NCBI GenBank assembly: GCA_024639885.1
Contig: JAHEGD010000006.1
Span: 42,580 to 83,622 of the forward strand
DNA: 41,043 bases
Direction of reading: 5' to 3'
Source of the DNA: Porticoccaceae bacterium
GTDB lineage: Bacteria > Pseudomonadota > Gammaproteobacteria > Pseudomonadales > Porticoccaceae
The notes under the pieces were generated by a model, which did not search any database, was not told where the DNA came from, and worked only from the letters and a program-made list of their open reading frames with translations. Below are positions 22,239 to 30,719 of this stretch, one piece after another; the first letter of the stretch is position 1; every line of letters starts with the position of its first letter. Position numbers and translations under genes: made by a program.

Positions 22239-23627
22239 ATGTTACCCGCCCCCTTTATCGCCGCCGTTGAGGCCGCCATCGGCGCCAATCGGCTGCTCAC
22301 CGCCAGCGATGATCTGGTCCGCTACGGCGTCGACCGCACCACCGTCTGGCAGCCGGCACCGGCCGCTGTGGCGCTGCCCGGCAGCAGCGACGAAGTGCGC
22401 CAGCTGGTGCTGCTCGCCAACCAGTACGATGTGGCAGTGGTGCCGTCGGGTGGCCGCACCGGACTGAGTGGCGGCGCAGTGGCCAAGAACGGCGAGTTGG
22501 TAGTCGCCATGGACCGCCTCAATGAGGTGATCGAGTTCAACCCAATCGACCGCTCGGTTACCGTCGGCGCCGGCGTAGTGACCCAGGTGCTGCAGGACTT
22601 TGCCGAGCAGCACGGGCTGTTCTACCCGGTCGACTTCGCCTCGGCCGGCTCCAGCCAGATCGGTGGCAACATCGCCACCAACGCCGGCGGCATCAAGGTG
22701 ATCCGCTACGGTATGACCCGCGACTGGGTGCTCGGCCTCAAGGTGGTGACCGGCAGCGGCGAGCTGCTCGAGCTCAACCGCGGGCTGTTAAAAAACAATA
22801 CCGGCTACGATCTGCGCCACCTGTTTATCGGCTCGGAGGGCACCCTCGGGCTGATCTGTGAAGCGACCATTAAACTGGCCCGCCCGCCGGTCGATCTGGC
22901 GGTGCTGGTGCTTGGTGTCAACGATTTTCCGGCGATTATGGCGGTGCTAGAAAAGTACACCAACGCGCTCGATTTGACCGCTTTCGAGTTCTTCTCTGAG
23001 GCGGCGCTGGTGCGGGTTACCGAACACACCGGTCTGGCGCGGCCGTTTGAGTCGGTGGCGCCATTCTATGCGCTGCTCGAATTTGAGCAGGGTGGCGATC
23101 AGCTCGACACCGCCATGGCGCTGTTTGAGGAGTGCCTGGAGGCCGAGCTGGTCTGCGACGGCGTGGTCAGCCAGAGCCTCAGCCAGGCGGCCAATTTGTG
23201 GAAGCTGCGCGAAGATATTTCGGAGACGCTGTGGCACTGGAAACCCTACAAGAACGACATTTCGGTGCTGGTCTCAAAAATGCCCGAGTTTATCGTCGAG
23301 GTCGATGCGCTGGTCGCCGAGCGCTACCCGAGCTTTGAGGTGGTCTGGTACGGCCACATCGGCGACGGCAACTTGCACCTGAACATTCTCAAGCCGGACG
23401 ATCTTTCGATCGAGGCGTTCACCGAGCAGTGCGGCACGGTCTCCAGCGAGGTGTCGGCGCTGGTCGAGCGCTACCAGGGCAGCATCTCTGCCGAGCACGG
23501 CGTCGGCCTGCTCAAAAAGCCCTACCTAAAACACAGCAAGAGCGAGCAGGAGATCAACCTGATGCGGGCGATCCGCCACAGCTTTGACCCCAACGGGATC
23601 CTCAACCCGGGCAAGTTGTTTGACTAG
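22239..23627 (+). CDS. FAD-linked D-2-hydroxyglutarate dehydrogenase
   Basis: Flavoprotein of the FAD_binding_4/glycolate oxidase type, 462 residues. The FAD-binding segment VPSGGRTGLSGGAV (about 68-81) and SSQIGGNIATNAGGIKV (about 139-155) are clear; the C-terminal HIGDGNLHLN and EHGVGLLKKPYL are the conserved substrate/metal motifs. The location beside divergent serA points to D-2-hydroxyglutarate rather than glycolate or D-lactate; this is context inference, as the subfamily looks alike. GGAGG lies ten bases before ATG 22239. It leads an operon with an FAH-family gene and srkA. Confidence 0.85.
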   Translation: MLPAPFIAAVEAAIGANRLLTASDDLVRYGVDRTTVWQPAPAAVALPGSSDEVRQLVLLANQYDVAVVPSGGRTGLSGGAVAKNGELVVAMDRLNEVIEFNPIDRSVTVGAGVVTQVLQDFAEQHGLFYPVDFASAGSSQIGGNIATNAGGIKVIRYGMTRDWVLGLKVVTGSGELLELNRGLLKNNTGYDLRHLFIGSEGTLGLICEATIKLARPPVDLAVLVLGVNDFPAIMAVLEKYTNALDLTAFEFFSEAALVRVTEHTGLARPFESVAPFYALLEFEQGGDQLDTAMALFEECLEAELVCDGVVSQSLSQAANLWKLREDISETLWHWKPYKNDISVLVSKMPEFIVEVDALVAERYPSFEVVWYGHIGDGNLHLNILKPDDLSIEAFTEQCGTVSSEVSALVERYQGSISAEHGVGLLKKPYLKHSKSEQEINLMRAIRHSFDPNGILNPGKLFD

Positions 23628-24285
23628 CGCCGGCTACCGCCACCGCTGGGTCGACGGCAGTGCGGTCGAGCTACCGGTCGGCAAGGTGGTCTGCGTCGGC
23701 CGCAACTACGCCGACCACGCCGCCGAGCTGAACAACCCGATCCCGACCGAGCCGGTACTGTTTATGAAGCCGGCCGCGGCGCTCTGCCCGCTCGCCGAGC
23801 CGATCAGCTGGCCGCAGGGGTTTGGTAGCTGCCATTTCGAGACCGAGCTGGCAGTGCTGATCGGCGCGCCGGTTGACGCGGTGCCCCGCATCGCCGGTCT
23901 CGGCCTGGCACTCGATTTAACCTTGCGCGACCTGCAGGAGCAGCTCAAGGCGGCGCGCCTGCCGTGGGAGAAAGCCAAAGCCTTCGACCGCGCCTGCCCG
24001 CTGTCGCCGCTTCTGCCGATCGGCCCCGAACACGACCTCGGCGCGCAGCAGTTTGAGCTCTACTGCAACGGCGAGCTTCGCCAGCGCGGCGACAGCGCCC
24101 AGATGCTCACCCCGGTGGCGGCGCTGCTTGACTACATTGGTCAGTTTTTTACCCTCCAGCCCGGTGACATTGTGCTGACCGGCACCCCCGCCGGGGTCGG
24201 ACCGCTGCACAGTGGCGACCAGCTCGAGCTGCGCTGGACGCCGGCGCCGCAACAGCACTACCGCTTTACCAGTAGCGCGCGATGA
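23620..24285 (+). CDS. Fumarylacetoacetate hydrolase-family protein (YcgM/FAHD1-like)
   Basis: About 221 residues, matching E. coli YcgM-type acylpyruvase/oxaloacetate decarboxylase proteins. Features are VVCVGRNYADHAAELN, CHFETELAVLIG with the metal-binding Glu pair, ALDLTLRDLQ, WEKAKAFD and the C-terminal GDIVLTGTPAGVGPL. I place the start at TTG 23620, overlapping the stop of the dehydrogenase gene; no ATG fits. Members cleave C-C bonds of acylpyruvates or decarboxylate oxaloacetate; the exact substrate cannot be read from sequence. Its stop overlaps srkA (ATGA). Confidence 0.85.
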   Translation: MTSAGYRHRWVDGSAVELPVGKVVCVGRNYADHAAELNNPIPTEPVLFMKPAAALCPLAEPISWPQGFGSCHFETELAVLIGAPVDAVPRIAGLGLALDLTLRDLQEQLKAARLPWEKAKAFDRACPLSPLLPIGPEHDLGAQQFELYCNGELRQRGDSAQMLTPVAALLDYIGQFFTLQPGDIVLTGTPAGVGPLHSGDQLELRWTPAPQQHYRFTSSAR

Positions 24286-25268
24286 GTGGCGCCAGCCACC
24301 CCTACGACAGCCTGACCCCAGAGCGGGTTATCGATGCGGTTGAATCGCTCGGCTACCTCAGCGACTACCGGCTGCTGGCGCTCAACAGCTACGAGAACCG
24401 CGTCTATCAGGTGGGTATTGAGGGTGGCGCGCCGCTGATTGCCAAGTTCTACCGGCCCGGCCGCTGGAGCCGAGCGGCGATACTGGAAGAGCACGCCTTC
24501 ACCGCCGAACTGGCCGCCGCCGAGCTGCCGGTGGTAGCGCCGCTGGCGGCGCCCGACGGCACCACCCTGCACAGCGACGGCGAGTTTCACTTTGCGCTGT
24601 TTGAGCGCCGCGGCGGCCGCGCCCCGGAGCTCTGCAATCTCGACAACCTGCACCTGCTCGGCAAGCTGCTCGGGCGCTTTCACGCCCACGGCGCGGTGCG
24701 CCCCTTTGCCGCCCGCCCGGCGCTCAGCTGGCAGGAGTACGGCCGCGACGCGGTCGATTATGTGGTCGCCCACGCGGTCCCGGCCGAGCTCCGCGAGGCC
24801 TATTCGACACTGGCCGAAGACCTGTTGGCGCGCATTCAACCGCTGCTTGCGAAGGCGCTGCCGAGCTACCTGCGCAGCCACTGCGACTGCCACGCCGGCA
24901 ATATTTTGTGGCGTGACGAGCGGCCGCTGTTTGTTGATTTTGACGACGCCCGAATGGCGCCGGCGATCCAAGATATCTGGATGCTGCTCAGTGGCGAGCG
25001 CGACGAGCAGCGCCGCCAGCTCGATGAGATTGTCGATGGCTACGACCAGTTCTACCACTTTGAGCCCCGCCAGCTGGCCTTGATTGAACCGCTGCGCACC
25101 TTGCGGCTGATTCATCACAGCGCCTGGATTGGCCGGCGCTGGAGCGATCCGGCGTTTCCGCGGGCGTTCTCGTGGTACGCGCAGCCCCGTTACTGGGGCG
25201 ACCAGATCCTCACTCTCCGCGAGCAGCTCGCCGCGCTCGAGGAGCCACCGATCGCACTGCAGGGCTAA
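24282..25268 (+). CDS. srkA: Stress response kinase A (YihE), with a CDC active-site loop
   Basis: Ser/Thr protein kinase-like phosphotransferase of the choline-kinase fold, reported to counter stress-induced toxin action. The 328 residues equal the E. coli length. Visible elements are LNSYENRVYQVG, catalytic loop HCDCHAGNILW (200-210, catalytic Asp202, Asn207) and the metal motif VDFDDAR (218-224). E. coli has HGDCHAGN; here the Gly is Cys201, making a CxC pair around the catalytic Asp. The ATG overlaps the preceding stop by four bases, and its own stop overlaps the convergent transporter gene by four. Confidence 0.92.
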   Translation: MSGASHPYDSLTPERVIDAVESLGYLSDYRLLALNSYENRVYQVGIEGGAPLIAKFYRPGRWSRAAILEEHAFTAELAAAELPVVAPLAAPDGTTLHSDGEFHFALFERRGGRAPELCNLDNLHLLGKLLGRFHAHGAVRPFAARPALSWQEYGRDAVDYVVAHAVPAELREAYSTLAEDLLARIQPLLAKALPSYLRSHCDCHAGNILWRDERPLFVDFDDARMAPAIQDIWMLLSGERDEQRRQLDEIVDGYDQFYHFEPRQLALIEPLRTLRLIHHSAWIGRRWSDPAFPRAFSWYAQPRYWGDQILTLREQLAALEEPPIALQG

Positions 25269-27094
25269 AGCAGCAGCGACACCGCCACCGCCACGGCGAT
25301 ATAGACCGGTGAGATAACCCGCCCGGCGCGAAAGAAGTCGCGGTTGCTGTAGTTGCCGGCGCTGATGATCAAGCTGTTGACCTGATGGGTCGGCATCAGC
25401 AGCGAGTTAGATGCGCAGACCGCTACCAGAAGCGCCAGCGGTCGTGGATCGATACCCAGCGCTGCGGCCATCTGCATAGCGATCGGCACCAGTACCACGG
25501 TGGCGCCAATGTTGGACAAGAATAGCGTTGCTAGGGTAGCCGCGACGGCGAACGTGGTGTGCAGCACCAGTGCGCTGGGGTGGGCCGGCAGGTTGGTCAG
25601 CAGCTGGGCGGTCAGCCAATCGGCGCTGCCGGTGTGGACGATGGCGGTGCCGAGCGGGATCAGCCCGGCGAGCAGGAACACCGTCTGCCAGCTGATCGCC
25701 TGGTAGGTCTGGTTGATGGTGATCACGCGGCTGGCGACCAGCGCCACTGCGGCGGTGAGAAATACCAAGGCCAGTGGCAGCGGGCTAAACAGCGCCGCCG
25801 CGAGCGCCGCCACGGCGATGATGAGCAGCTTGCGGCGGCCGCTGCCGGCGCCGTTGTCGGCCGGAAAGTCGTTGTCGAGCACGGCGAACTCGCTGCCCTC
25901 GCGCAGTGCGGCGAGGTCGCGCCAGCGCACGTGGCAGAGCAGCGTGTCGCCCGGCTGCAGGGTCACTTCGCGCAGCTGTGAATGGATCAGCGCCTGGCCG
26001 CGAAAGATCGCCAGCGGGGTCAGGCCAAACTGTTTGCGGATCCGAATGGCGCCGATTGCACGGTCGATCAGGGCGGTGCCGGGCCGTACCACCACCTCGG
26101 CAAAACCCGACACGTCGGGGCTCAGTGCCTCGTCGAGGAGTTCGTCGCGGGCCGCCGTCAACTGCAGCTCGGCGGCCAGCGCGGCCGCCGCCGCAGCACT
26201 GCCGACCACCGCCAGTGCGCGCGCTTCGCCGAGTGCTAAGGTGCGGTGTGGCGACAGCACCACCTCGTCGCTACGCAGCGCCAGCAGCTCCACACCGAAC
26301 CGCGCTTCAAGCTCACCAACCTGCATTCCAGACAGTAGTGAGCGGTCACTTACTAAATATTGATGGAGCTCGCCGGCGACCTGATAGAGCGCTTGGTAGC
26401 GGGTCAGCGAGTGGCTGTCGGCACCGGCTGGGCGGCTCGCCGGCAGCAGCTGGCTGGGCAGCCAAAACCAGAGTAGTCCGCAGCAGACCACCAGTGCTGC
26501 GCCGATCGGGGTGACCTCGAGCAGTCCAAATCGCGCGACCCCATCGGGCAGCAGGTCGTTGAGCAAGATCAGCGGGCCAGAGCCGATCAGGGTTAAATTG
26601 CCGCCGATGATAATCATGAACGCGGTCGGCAGCAGCAGCCGGCCGAGATCGATCTGCAGTCGCCGTGCCAGCCGGCTGACGATCGGTATAAACAGCGAGA
26701 TCGCGGCGATGTTCTGCATCGCCGCAGAGACCAGCGCGCCGACGCTGGTGATGGTCAGCCGCAGACGGCGCTCGCCCGGCCGGCCGCGCGCCAACCACCG
26801 GCTGAGGCCGTCAAGCAGGCCGCTGCGGTCGATCGCGTAGCCGAGCGCGGTAATGCCGATAACGGTGACCACCGCGCCGCTGGCCAAGCCGCTGTAGAGA
26901 CCGTCATCGGGCAGCAGCGAGAGCTGCGGCAGTTCGTTGAGCAGGCCGAGCAGCGCCAGTATGAACAGCGCGCAGACATCGACCCGCCAGCGGTCGAGCA
27001 AGAAAAGTAGTGCGGTGGCAGCGGTCAACGCTAGCGTGACAGCGATATTGGCGTCGAGTGCGATGGCCGGTAGGGGCAGCGAGGTGTCGAGCAT
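25265..27094 (-). CDS. SLC13-family permease with two TrkA-C domains (YfbS-like)
   Basis: Inner-membrane anion/dicarboxylate or sulfate transporter of the SLC13/DASS class, 609 residues (E. coli YfbS 610). Membrane helices lie at the N-terminal (about 15-230) and C-terminal (about 420-609) parts, with two cytosolic TrkA-C (RCK_C) regulatory domains between (about 230-400). The start is ATG 27094; upstream in-frame sequence to 27271 spans the divergent promoter and lacks similarity. The substrate is not determined; sulfate or sulfonates are possible given the neighbouring persulfide-type enzyme, but this is a guess. It is divergent from the metallo-hydrolase with a shared promoter. Confidence 0.88.
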   Translation of the reverse strand: MLDTSLPLPAIALDANIAVTLALTAATALLFLLDRWRVDVCALFILALLGLLNELPQLSLLPDDGLYSGLASGAVVTVIGITALGYAIDRSGLLDGLSRWLARGRPGERRLRLTITSVGALVSAAMQNIAAISLFIPIVSRLARRLQIDLGRLLLPTAFMIIIGGNLTLIGSGPLILLNDLLPDGVARFGLLEVTPIGAALVVCCGLLWFWLPSQLLPASRPAGADSHSLTRYQALYQVAGELHQYLVSDRSLLSGMQVGELEARFGVELLALRSDEVVLSPHRTLALGEARALAVVGSAAAAAALAAELQLTAARDELLDEALSPDVSGFAEVVVRPGTALIDRAIGAIRIRKQFGLTPLAIFRGQALIHSQLREVTLQPGDTLLCHVRWRDLAALREGSEFAVLDNDFPADNGAGSGRRKLLIIAVAALAAALFSPLPLALVFLTAAVALVASRVITINQTYQAISWQTVFLLAGLIPLGTAIVHTGSADWLTAQLLTNLPAHPSALVLHTTFAVAATLATLFLSNIGATVVLVPIAMQMAAALGIDPRPLALLVAVCASNSLLMPTHQVNSLIISAGNYSNRDFFRAGRVISPVYIAVAVAVSLLL

Positions 27095-27124
27095 GGCAGT
27101 GGCTTGTCGGTTGGGTGGTGAGGA

Positions 27125-27159
27125 TTGCCACAATATACCTTTTAGGTATATTCTTACAA
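27125..27159. promoter_or_regulatory. Overlapping divergent promoters built on a perfect palindrome
   Basis: AATATACC (27132-27139) and GGTATATT (27145-27152) form a perfect 8-base inverted repeat around TTTTA. On the plus strand TTGCCA (27125-27130), 16 bases, then TATATT (27147-27152). On the minus strand TTGTAA (27159-27154), 16 bases, then TATATT (27137-27132). Each -10 box is an outer part of one palindrome arm, so a dimeric repressor on the palindrome would block both the metallo-hydrolase and the SLC13 gene. The shape and AT-rich sequence resemble ArsR/SmtB-family operators; no regulator gene is adjacent. Confidence 0.65.
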
Positions 27160-27205
27160 CTAAATAATCTATCGCGGCTGCCGACAGCCGCCCAGCGTGG
27201 AGCCC

Positions 27206-28054
27206 ATGGAACTTATCGACCACTACGACGCCGCTACCGGCACTTTCTCTTACCTGTTGATCGAGCCTCACAGCGGCGAGTGCGCGGTCATTGACCCGGT
27301 GCTGGACTACGCGGCTAACAGCGGCCGCAGCTCACTCGGCTCGGTCGAGCCGCTCGCCGCGGTGGTCCGCGAGCGCGGGCTGACTCTGCGCTGGATTCTG
27401 GAGACCCACGCCCACGCCGACCACCTGTCGGCCGCGGTGGCGCTGCAGGAGGAGTTTGGCGGCGCGATTGTGATCGGCGCCGGGATCGGTGCGGTACAGA
27501 ATATTTTCAAACAGCTGCTCAATCTAGAGTCGCAGTTTGCCACAGATGGCAGCCAGTTCGACCGCTTGGTAGCCGATGGCGACACGCTGCCGATCGGCGA
27601 TCAACTGGTTGCGGTGATCGCCACCCCCGGCCACACCCCGGCCTGTGTCAGTTACGCTGTCGGCGAGCGTATTTTTGTCGGTGACACCCTGTTTATGCCC
27701 GACCAGGGCACCGCCCGCTGCGACTTTCCCGGCGGCGATGCGGCGACACTTTATCGTTCGATCGCGCGGCTGCTCAGTTACCCCGACGCCACCGAGCTGC
27801 GGCTCTGCCACGACTACCCAGAGGGCCGTGTGCCGTGTGGGGTGGTCAGCGTAGCGACGCAGCGCGCCGACAATATCCATATCGCAGGCCGCAGCGAGGC
27901 GGAGTTTGTCGCCCGCCGGGAGGCGCGCGACGCCACCTTGGACCTGCCGCGTCTGATTGTGCCGGCGATCCAGGTCAACCTGCGCGGCGGCCATTGGCCG
28001 CCGGTCGAGAGCGACGGCTACAGCTACCTGAAAGTGCCGGTCAATAAACTCTGA
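27206..28054 (+). CDS. MBL-fold metallo-hydrolase, persulfide dioxygenase-like
   Basis: Metallo-beta-lactamase-fold protein of about 282 residues related to ETHE1/Blh persulfide dioxygenases and glyoxalase II. Metal ligands are seen in ETHAHADHL (about 70), TPGHTPACV (about 140), VGDTLFMPDQGTARCDFPGG (about 160-180) and LCHDYP (about 205). The GTARCDF block fits the GTGRTDF block of persulfide dioxygenases, favouring oxidation of glutathione persulfide, but a glyoxalase II-like hydrolase cannot be excluded. I use ATG 27206; GTG 27197 is possible. Expression is likely controlled by the palindromic promoter at 27125-27159. Confidence 0.85.
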   Translation: MELIDHYDAATGTFSYLLIEPHSGECAVIDPVLDYAANSGRSSLGSVEPLAAVVRERGLTLRWILETHAHADHLSAAVALQEEFGGAIVIGAGIGAVQNIFKQLLNLESQFATDGSQFDRLVADGDTLPIGDQLVAVIATPGHTPACVSYAVGERIFVGDTLFMPDQGTARCDFPGGDAATLYRSIARLLSYPDATELRLCHDYPEGRVPCGVVSVATQRADNIHIAGRSEAEFVARREARDATLDLPRLIVPAIQVNLRGGHWPPVESDGYSYLKVPVNKL

Positions 28055-28061
28055 GCAGGGG

Positions 28062-28091
28062 TTGGTGTCGTACCGCCGAGGCGGGTAGAAT
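28062..28091 (+). promoter_or_regulatory. Candidate promoter of gcvH
   Basis: TTGGTG (28062-28067), 18 bases, then TAGAAT (28086-28091), 55 bases before the gcvH start. There is no room for a glycine riboswitch in the 92-base gap and none is seen. Confidence 0.5.
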
Positions 28092-28146
28092 CGCCGCGTG
28101 AACAACGCCCAATAATTGACCTGACGCCGAGTCCTTGGAGAACAGC

Positions 28147-28533
28147 ATGAGCGATATCCCAGCAGAACTAAAATACGCCAGCAGCCACGAGTGGGTGCGC
28201 CTTGAGAGCGACGGCACGGTGGTGGTGGGTATTACCGACCACGCCCAAGATGAGCTTGGCGACGTGGTCTTCGTCGAGCTGCCCGAGCCGGGCAGTGAGC
28301 TCGACGCCGGTGCTGAGGTGGCGGTGGTGGAGTCGGTCAAAGCGGCCTCGGACATCTACGCGCCGATCACCGGTGAAGTGCTCGAGATCAACCCGCTGCT
28401 CGAGGATGAGCCCGAGACAGTCAACCGCTCGCCCTACGGTGACGGCTGGTTCTTCCGTCTTAAGCCGGCCGACCTGGCCGAGCTTGAGGAGCTGCTCGAC
28501 AGCGACGGCTACGCCGAGTCGATTGCCGGCTAG
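28147..28533 (+). CDS. gcvH: Glycine cleavage system H protein
   Basis: Lipoyl carrier protein of the glycine cleavage complex. 128 residues, with the lipoylated Lys65 in [11 protein letters not shown] and the family N-terminus [16 protein letters not shown] precedes ATG 28147. No gcvT or gcvP is adjacent, so the rest of the complex is encoded elsewhere. An unknown membrane-anchored protein follows 34 bases later and may be cotranscribed. Confidence 0.97.
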   Translation: MSDIPAELKYASSHEWVRLESDGTVVVGITDHAQDELGDVVFVELPEPGSELDAGAEVAVVESVKAASDIYAPITGEVLEINPLLEDEPETVNRSPYGDGWFFRLKPADLAELEELLDSDGYAESIAG

Positions 28534-28567
28534 CTGACCGCTGCGGCCGCGCTGCCTAGCGCCCCCA

Positions 28568-29755
28568 ATGAAAAAACTGCTGTCGCTCTGTCTGGCGCTG
28601 CTGGCGCTGGCCGCACTGTCGGTGGCGGTCGCCCACTGGCGGGTTGGCGACTGGCTCGAGCGCCAGCGCCAGCAGCTCGACGGCGCCGGCTACTTCTCAC
28701 TGGCCGGTTACTCGGTCAACCCGCTGGCCGGCTCGCTGGTGTTGCGCGACTTGCGCATCGCCACCGCTGCCACGGCTGACTACCTGTCGCTACCCGCGGT
28801 CACGGTCGAGGGGCTGTCGCTGGCGCAGCTGGTCAGCGGCGTGCTGCCGGCCGCGACGCTGACCATCAGCGCACCGCGGGTTGAGCTCTACCGGCGCGGT
28901 GCGCTCTACCGAAGTTGGGCGGCGCGCAGTGCCGAGCGCTGTGCCAGCAGCGGCAGCTGGGCCGATCTGGATAGCGACCGCGGCGGTTACCTGACGGCGG
29001 CGCTGCGCGCCGAGCTTGGCGAGAGTGACATCTACGGTGAGTTTATCCTGGCCGGGGAGCTGACCTTGGCGCCACTGGGCAAGCTGGCCCTGCGCGGCCG
29101 GCTGCAGACCGGGCGCAGCGATATCGGCGAGCTCGGGCTGGCGGTCTGGCCGCAGCTCGAGGCGCTGCAACTGCAGCTGCAGCCCGACCGCGACGCCCTG
29201 CTAAACCACTACCAGCGCTGTGCCGAGGAGGCCGGCCAGAGCACTGCCCAGTGGCGTGGCAGCATCGGCCGCTGGCAGCTCGGCGCGCTGGCGGTTGCGC
29301 CGGCCGAGTCTGCCGCGCTGGCGGCGTGGTTGGCCGACCCGGTGCCGATCAACTTAGCGGTGGCGCGCACCGAGTACAGCTTGGCGGAGTGGTTGGGGTT
29401 GGCCGGCAGCCATCGGCTCGATCGCGGCAGCCGCTTGGCGTTGACGGTCGGCGGCCAGCAGCTGCCGGTTGGCGCCGTGCAAATCGCCGCGCCGCGGCCC
29501 GCCGGGCAGGATCGTGCGGCGGCCACCGCCGAACCGATTATGGCGGCCGGTTACCAGCGTCGCAGCTGGCAGCAGCTGCCGGCGCGACTCGGCCAGCTCG
29601 CCGCGGTCTATGTGGCGCAGCGCAAACAGCCCCACCGCGGCGAGTTAGTCGCGGTCGATCAGCGCGGCTTGAGCCTGCTGCAGCGTCACAGCGAGGGTGA
29701 GGTGGTTCTGCCGCTGCGCCGCGCCACCATCGTCCGGGTCGAGACTGCCAATTAA
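28568..29755 (+). CDS. Membrane-anchored protein of unknown function
   Basis: 395 residues with an N-terminal signal anchor (KKLLSLCLALLALAALSVAVA, about 2-22) so most of it should lie in the periplasm. The next 80 residues (YSVNPLAGSLVLRDLRIA, then LSLPAVTVEGLSLAQLV) resemble the repeating beta pattern of AsmA/DUF748-type proteins, but the match is weak and I assign no function. Cys residues occur near 121 and 218, which could form a disulfide (inference). The last part, VDQRGLSLLQRHSEGEVVLPLRR, looks like a compact beta domain. It lies after gcvH and convergent to the HAD gene. Confidence 0.75.
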   Translation: MKKLLSLCLALLALAALSVAVAHWRVGDWLERQRQQLDGAGYFSLAGYSVNPLAGSLVLRDLRIATAATADYLSLPAVTVEGLSLAQLVSGVLPAATLTISAPRVELYRRGALYRSWAARSAERCASSGSWADLDSDRGGYLTAALRAELGESDIYGEFILAGELTLAPLGKLALRGRLQTGRSDIGELGLAVWPQLEALQLQLQPDRDALLNHYQRCAEEAGQSTAQWRGSIGRWQLGALAVAPAESAALAAWLADPVPINLAVARTEYSLAEWLGLAGSHRLDRGSRLALTVGGQQLPVGAVQIAAPRPAGQDRAAATAEPIMAAGYQRRSWQQLPARLGQLAAVYVAQRKQPHRGELVAVDQRGLSLLQRHSEGEVVLPLRRATIVRVETAN

Positions 29756-29759
29756 CTGC

Positions 29760-29788
29760 GCCGCGCGGGTATCGGTCAGCCGCGCGGC
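29760..29788. repeat. GC-rich inverted repeat between convergent genes
   Basis: GCCGCGCGG (29760-29768) and CCGCGCGGC (29780-29788) are perfect nine-base arms with an 11-base loop, in the 75-base gap between the unknown protein and the HAD gene. There is no T-run, so it would be a Rho-dependent or mRNA-end structure rather than a classic terminator. Confidence 0.5.
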
Positions 29789-29830
29789 GACGGGGCGCTG
29801 CTTGGCGCCTGAGATGAGATCGCTGGCGGG

Positions 29831-30490
29831 TTAATCGCGCAGCGAGAGGATCGGCCAGCCGCGCTGTTCGGCCTCGGCGCGCAACTTGTCGTCGGGGTCG
29901 ACCGCTACTGCGCGGTCGACCAGTTCAAGCAGCGGCAGGTCGTTGATTGAGTCGGAATAAAACACCGTGGCCTCACTGCTGTCGATGCCCTGCTCGCTGC
30001 GCCAGTCGTTAAACCGGGTCACCTTGCCGTGTTGGAAGGTGGGCACGCCGCTGACCCGGCCGGTGTAGCGGCCGTCGATCTGCTCCGGCTCGGTGGCGAG
30101 CAGTTCGTCGATGCCGAGCCGCCGGCAGATCGGCTCGGTGACAAACCGGTTGGTGGCGGTGATAACCAGCAGCCGGTCGCCGGCGCGGCGGTGCTGGTCG
30201 ATCAGCGCCTCGGCCTTGGGCAGCAGCAATGGCTCGATCATCTCCACCATAAATTGTTGGTGGAGCGCCGCCAGCCGCTCGGGGCTGTGCTCGGTGAGCG
30301 GTGTCAATGCGAGCTCTAGGTAGGCGAGGATGTCGAGCGTGCCGGCCAGATAGTCCTGGTAGAACTGGTCGTTGAGCGCTTGGTAGCGGTCGCCGTCAAC
30401 CAGCCCGTGGGCGACCAGAAACGCCCCCCAGCTGTGGTCGCTATCGCCGCCAATCAGGGTGTTGTCGAGATCAAACAGTGCCAGTGCCAT
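29831..30490 (-). CDS. HAD-IB family phosphatase (possible histidinol-phosphate phosphatase)
   Basis: 219-residue HAD hydrolase of the phosphoserine phosphatase-like subclass IB. Motif I is [12 protein letters not shown] (6-17), motif II is VITATN (about 125), and motif IV is [11 protein letters not shown] (about 178-188). It lies immediately upstream and divergent of rppH-ptsP. In P. aeruginosa the protein at this place (PA0335) has been described as a histidinol-phosphate phosphatase; position and family make the same role plausible here but do not prove it. ATG 30490 has a fair ribosome site (AAGG). Confidence 0.85.
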   Translation of the reverse strand: MALALFDLDNTLIGGDSDHSWGAFLVAHGLVDGDRYQALNDQFYQDYLAGTLDILAYLELALTPLTEHSPERLAALHQQFMVEMIEPLLLPKAEALIDQHRRAGDRLLVITATNRFVTEPICRRLGIDELLATEPEQIDGRYTGRVSGVPTFQHGKVTRFNDWRSEQGIDSSEATVFYSDSINDLPLLELVDRAVAVDPDDKLRAEAEQRGWPILSLRD

Positions 30491-30532
30491 GTGCTATTCG
30501 CCTTGTTGGTGGCGGCCGGTAGCCTGCCGCAG

Positions 30533-30550
30533 GCGGCAGGATAGCGAGCG
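30533..30550. repeat. Inverted repeat in the HAD / rppH intergenic region
   Basis: CCTGCCGC and GCGGCAGG are perfect arms around AG in the 229-base gap between divergent HAD and rppH genes, 43 bases upstream of the HAD start. Possible operator or hairpin in the HAD leader. A TATAAG -10 word for rppH lies at about 30634, without a clear -35. Confidence 0.4.
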
Positions 30551-30719
30551 CTGGCGGTAGGCTCAAGCGCAAACCGTCGGCGCTGCGGCCACCGCCAATT
30601 TGACCGCTGGGCAAAATGGGCCACTCTGGGTACTATAAGTGCCATTGAGCAGCTGCGTCTGGCAGCTGCGCGCCGCGGCGCCGCACCGGTGGTCGGCGGC
30701 CAGCCATGAGGGGAGAGCA

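Noticed and set aside
24258-25118. 286-codon open frame on the minus strand
   Set aside because: Antisense shadow of srkA; rich in Gln, Arg and Val from GC bias.
28055-28146. Possible glycine riboswitch ahead of gcvH
   Set aside because: The gap is only 92 bases and holds a promoter; tandem glycine aptamers need far more room and no matching elements were seen.
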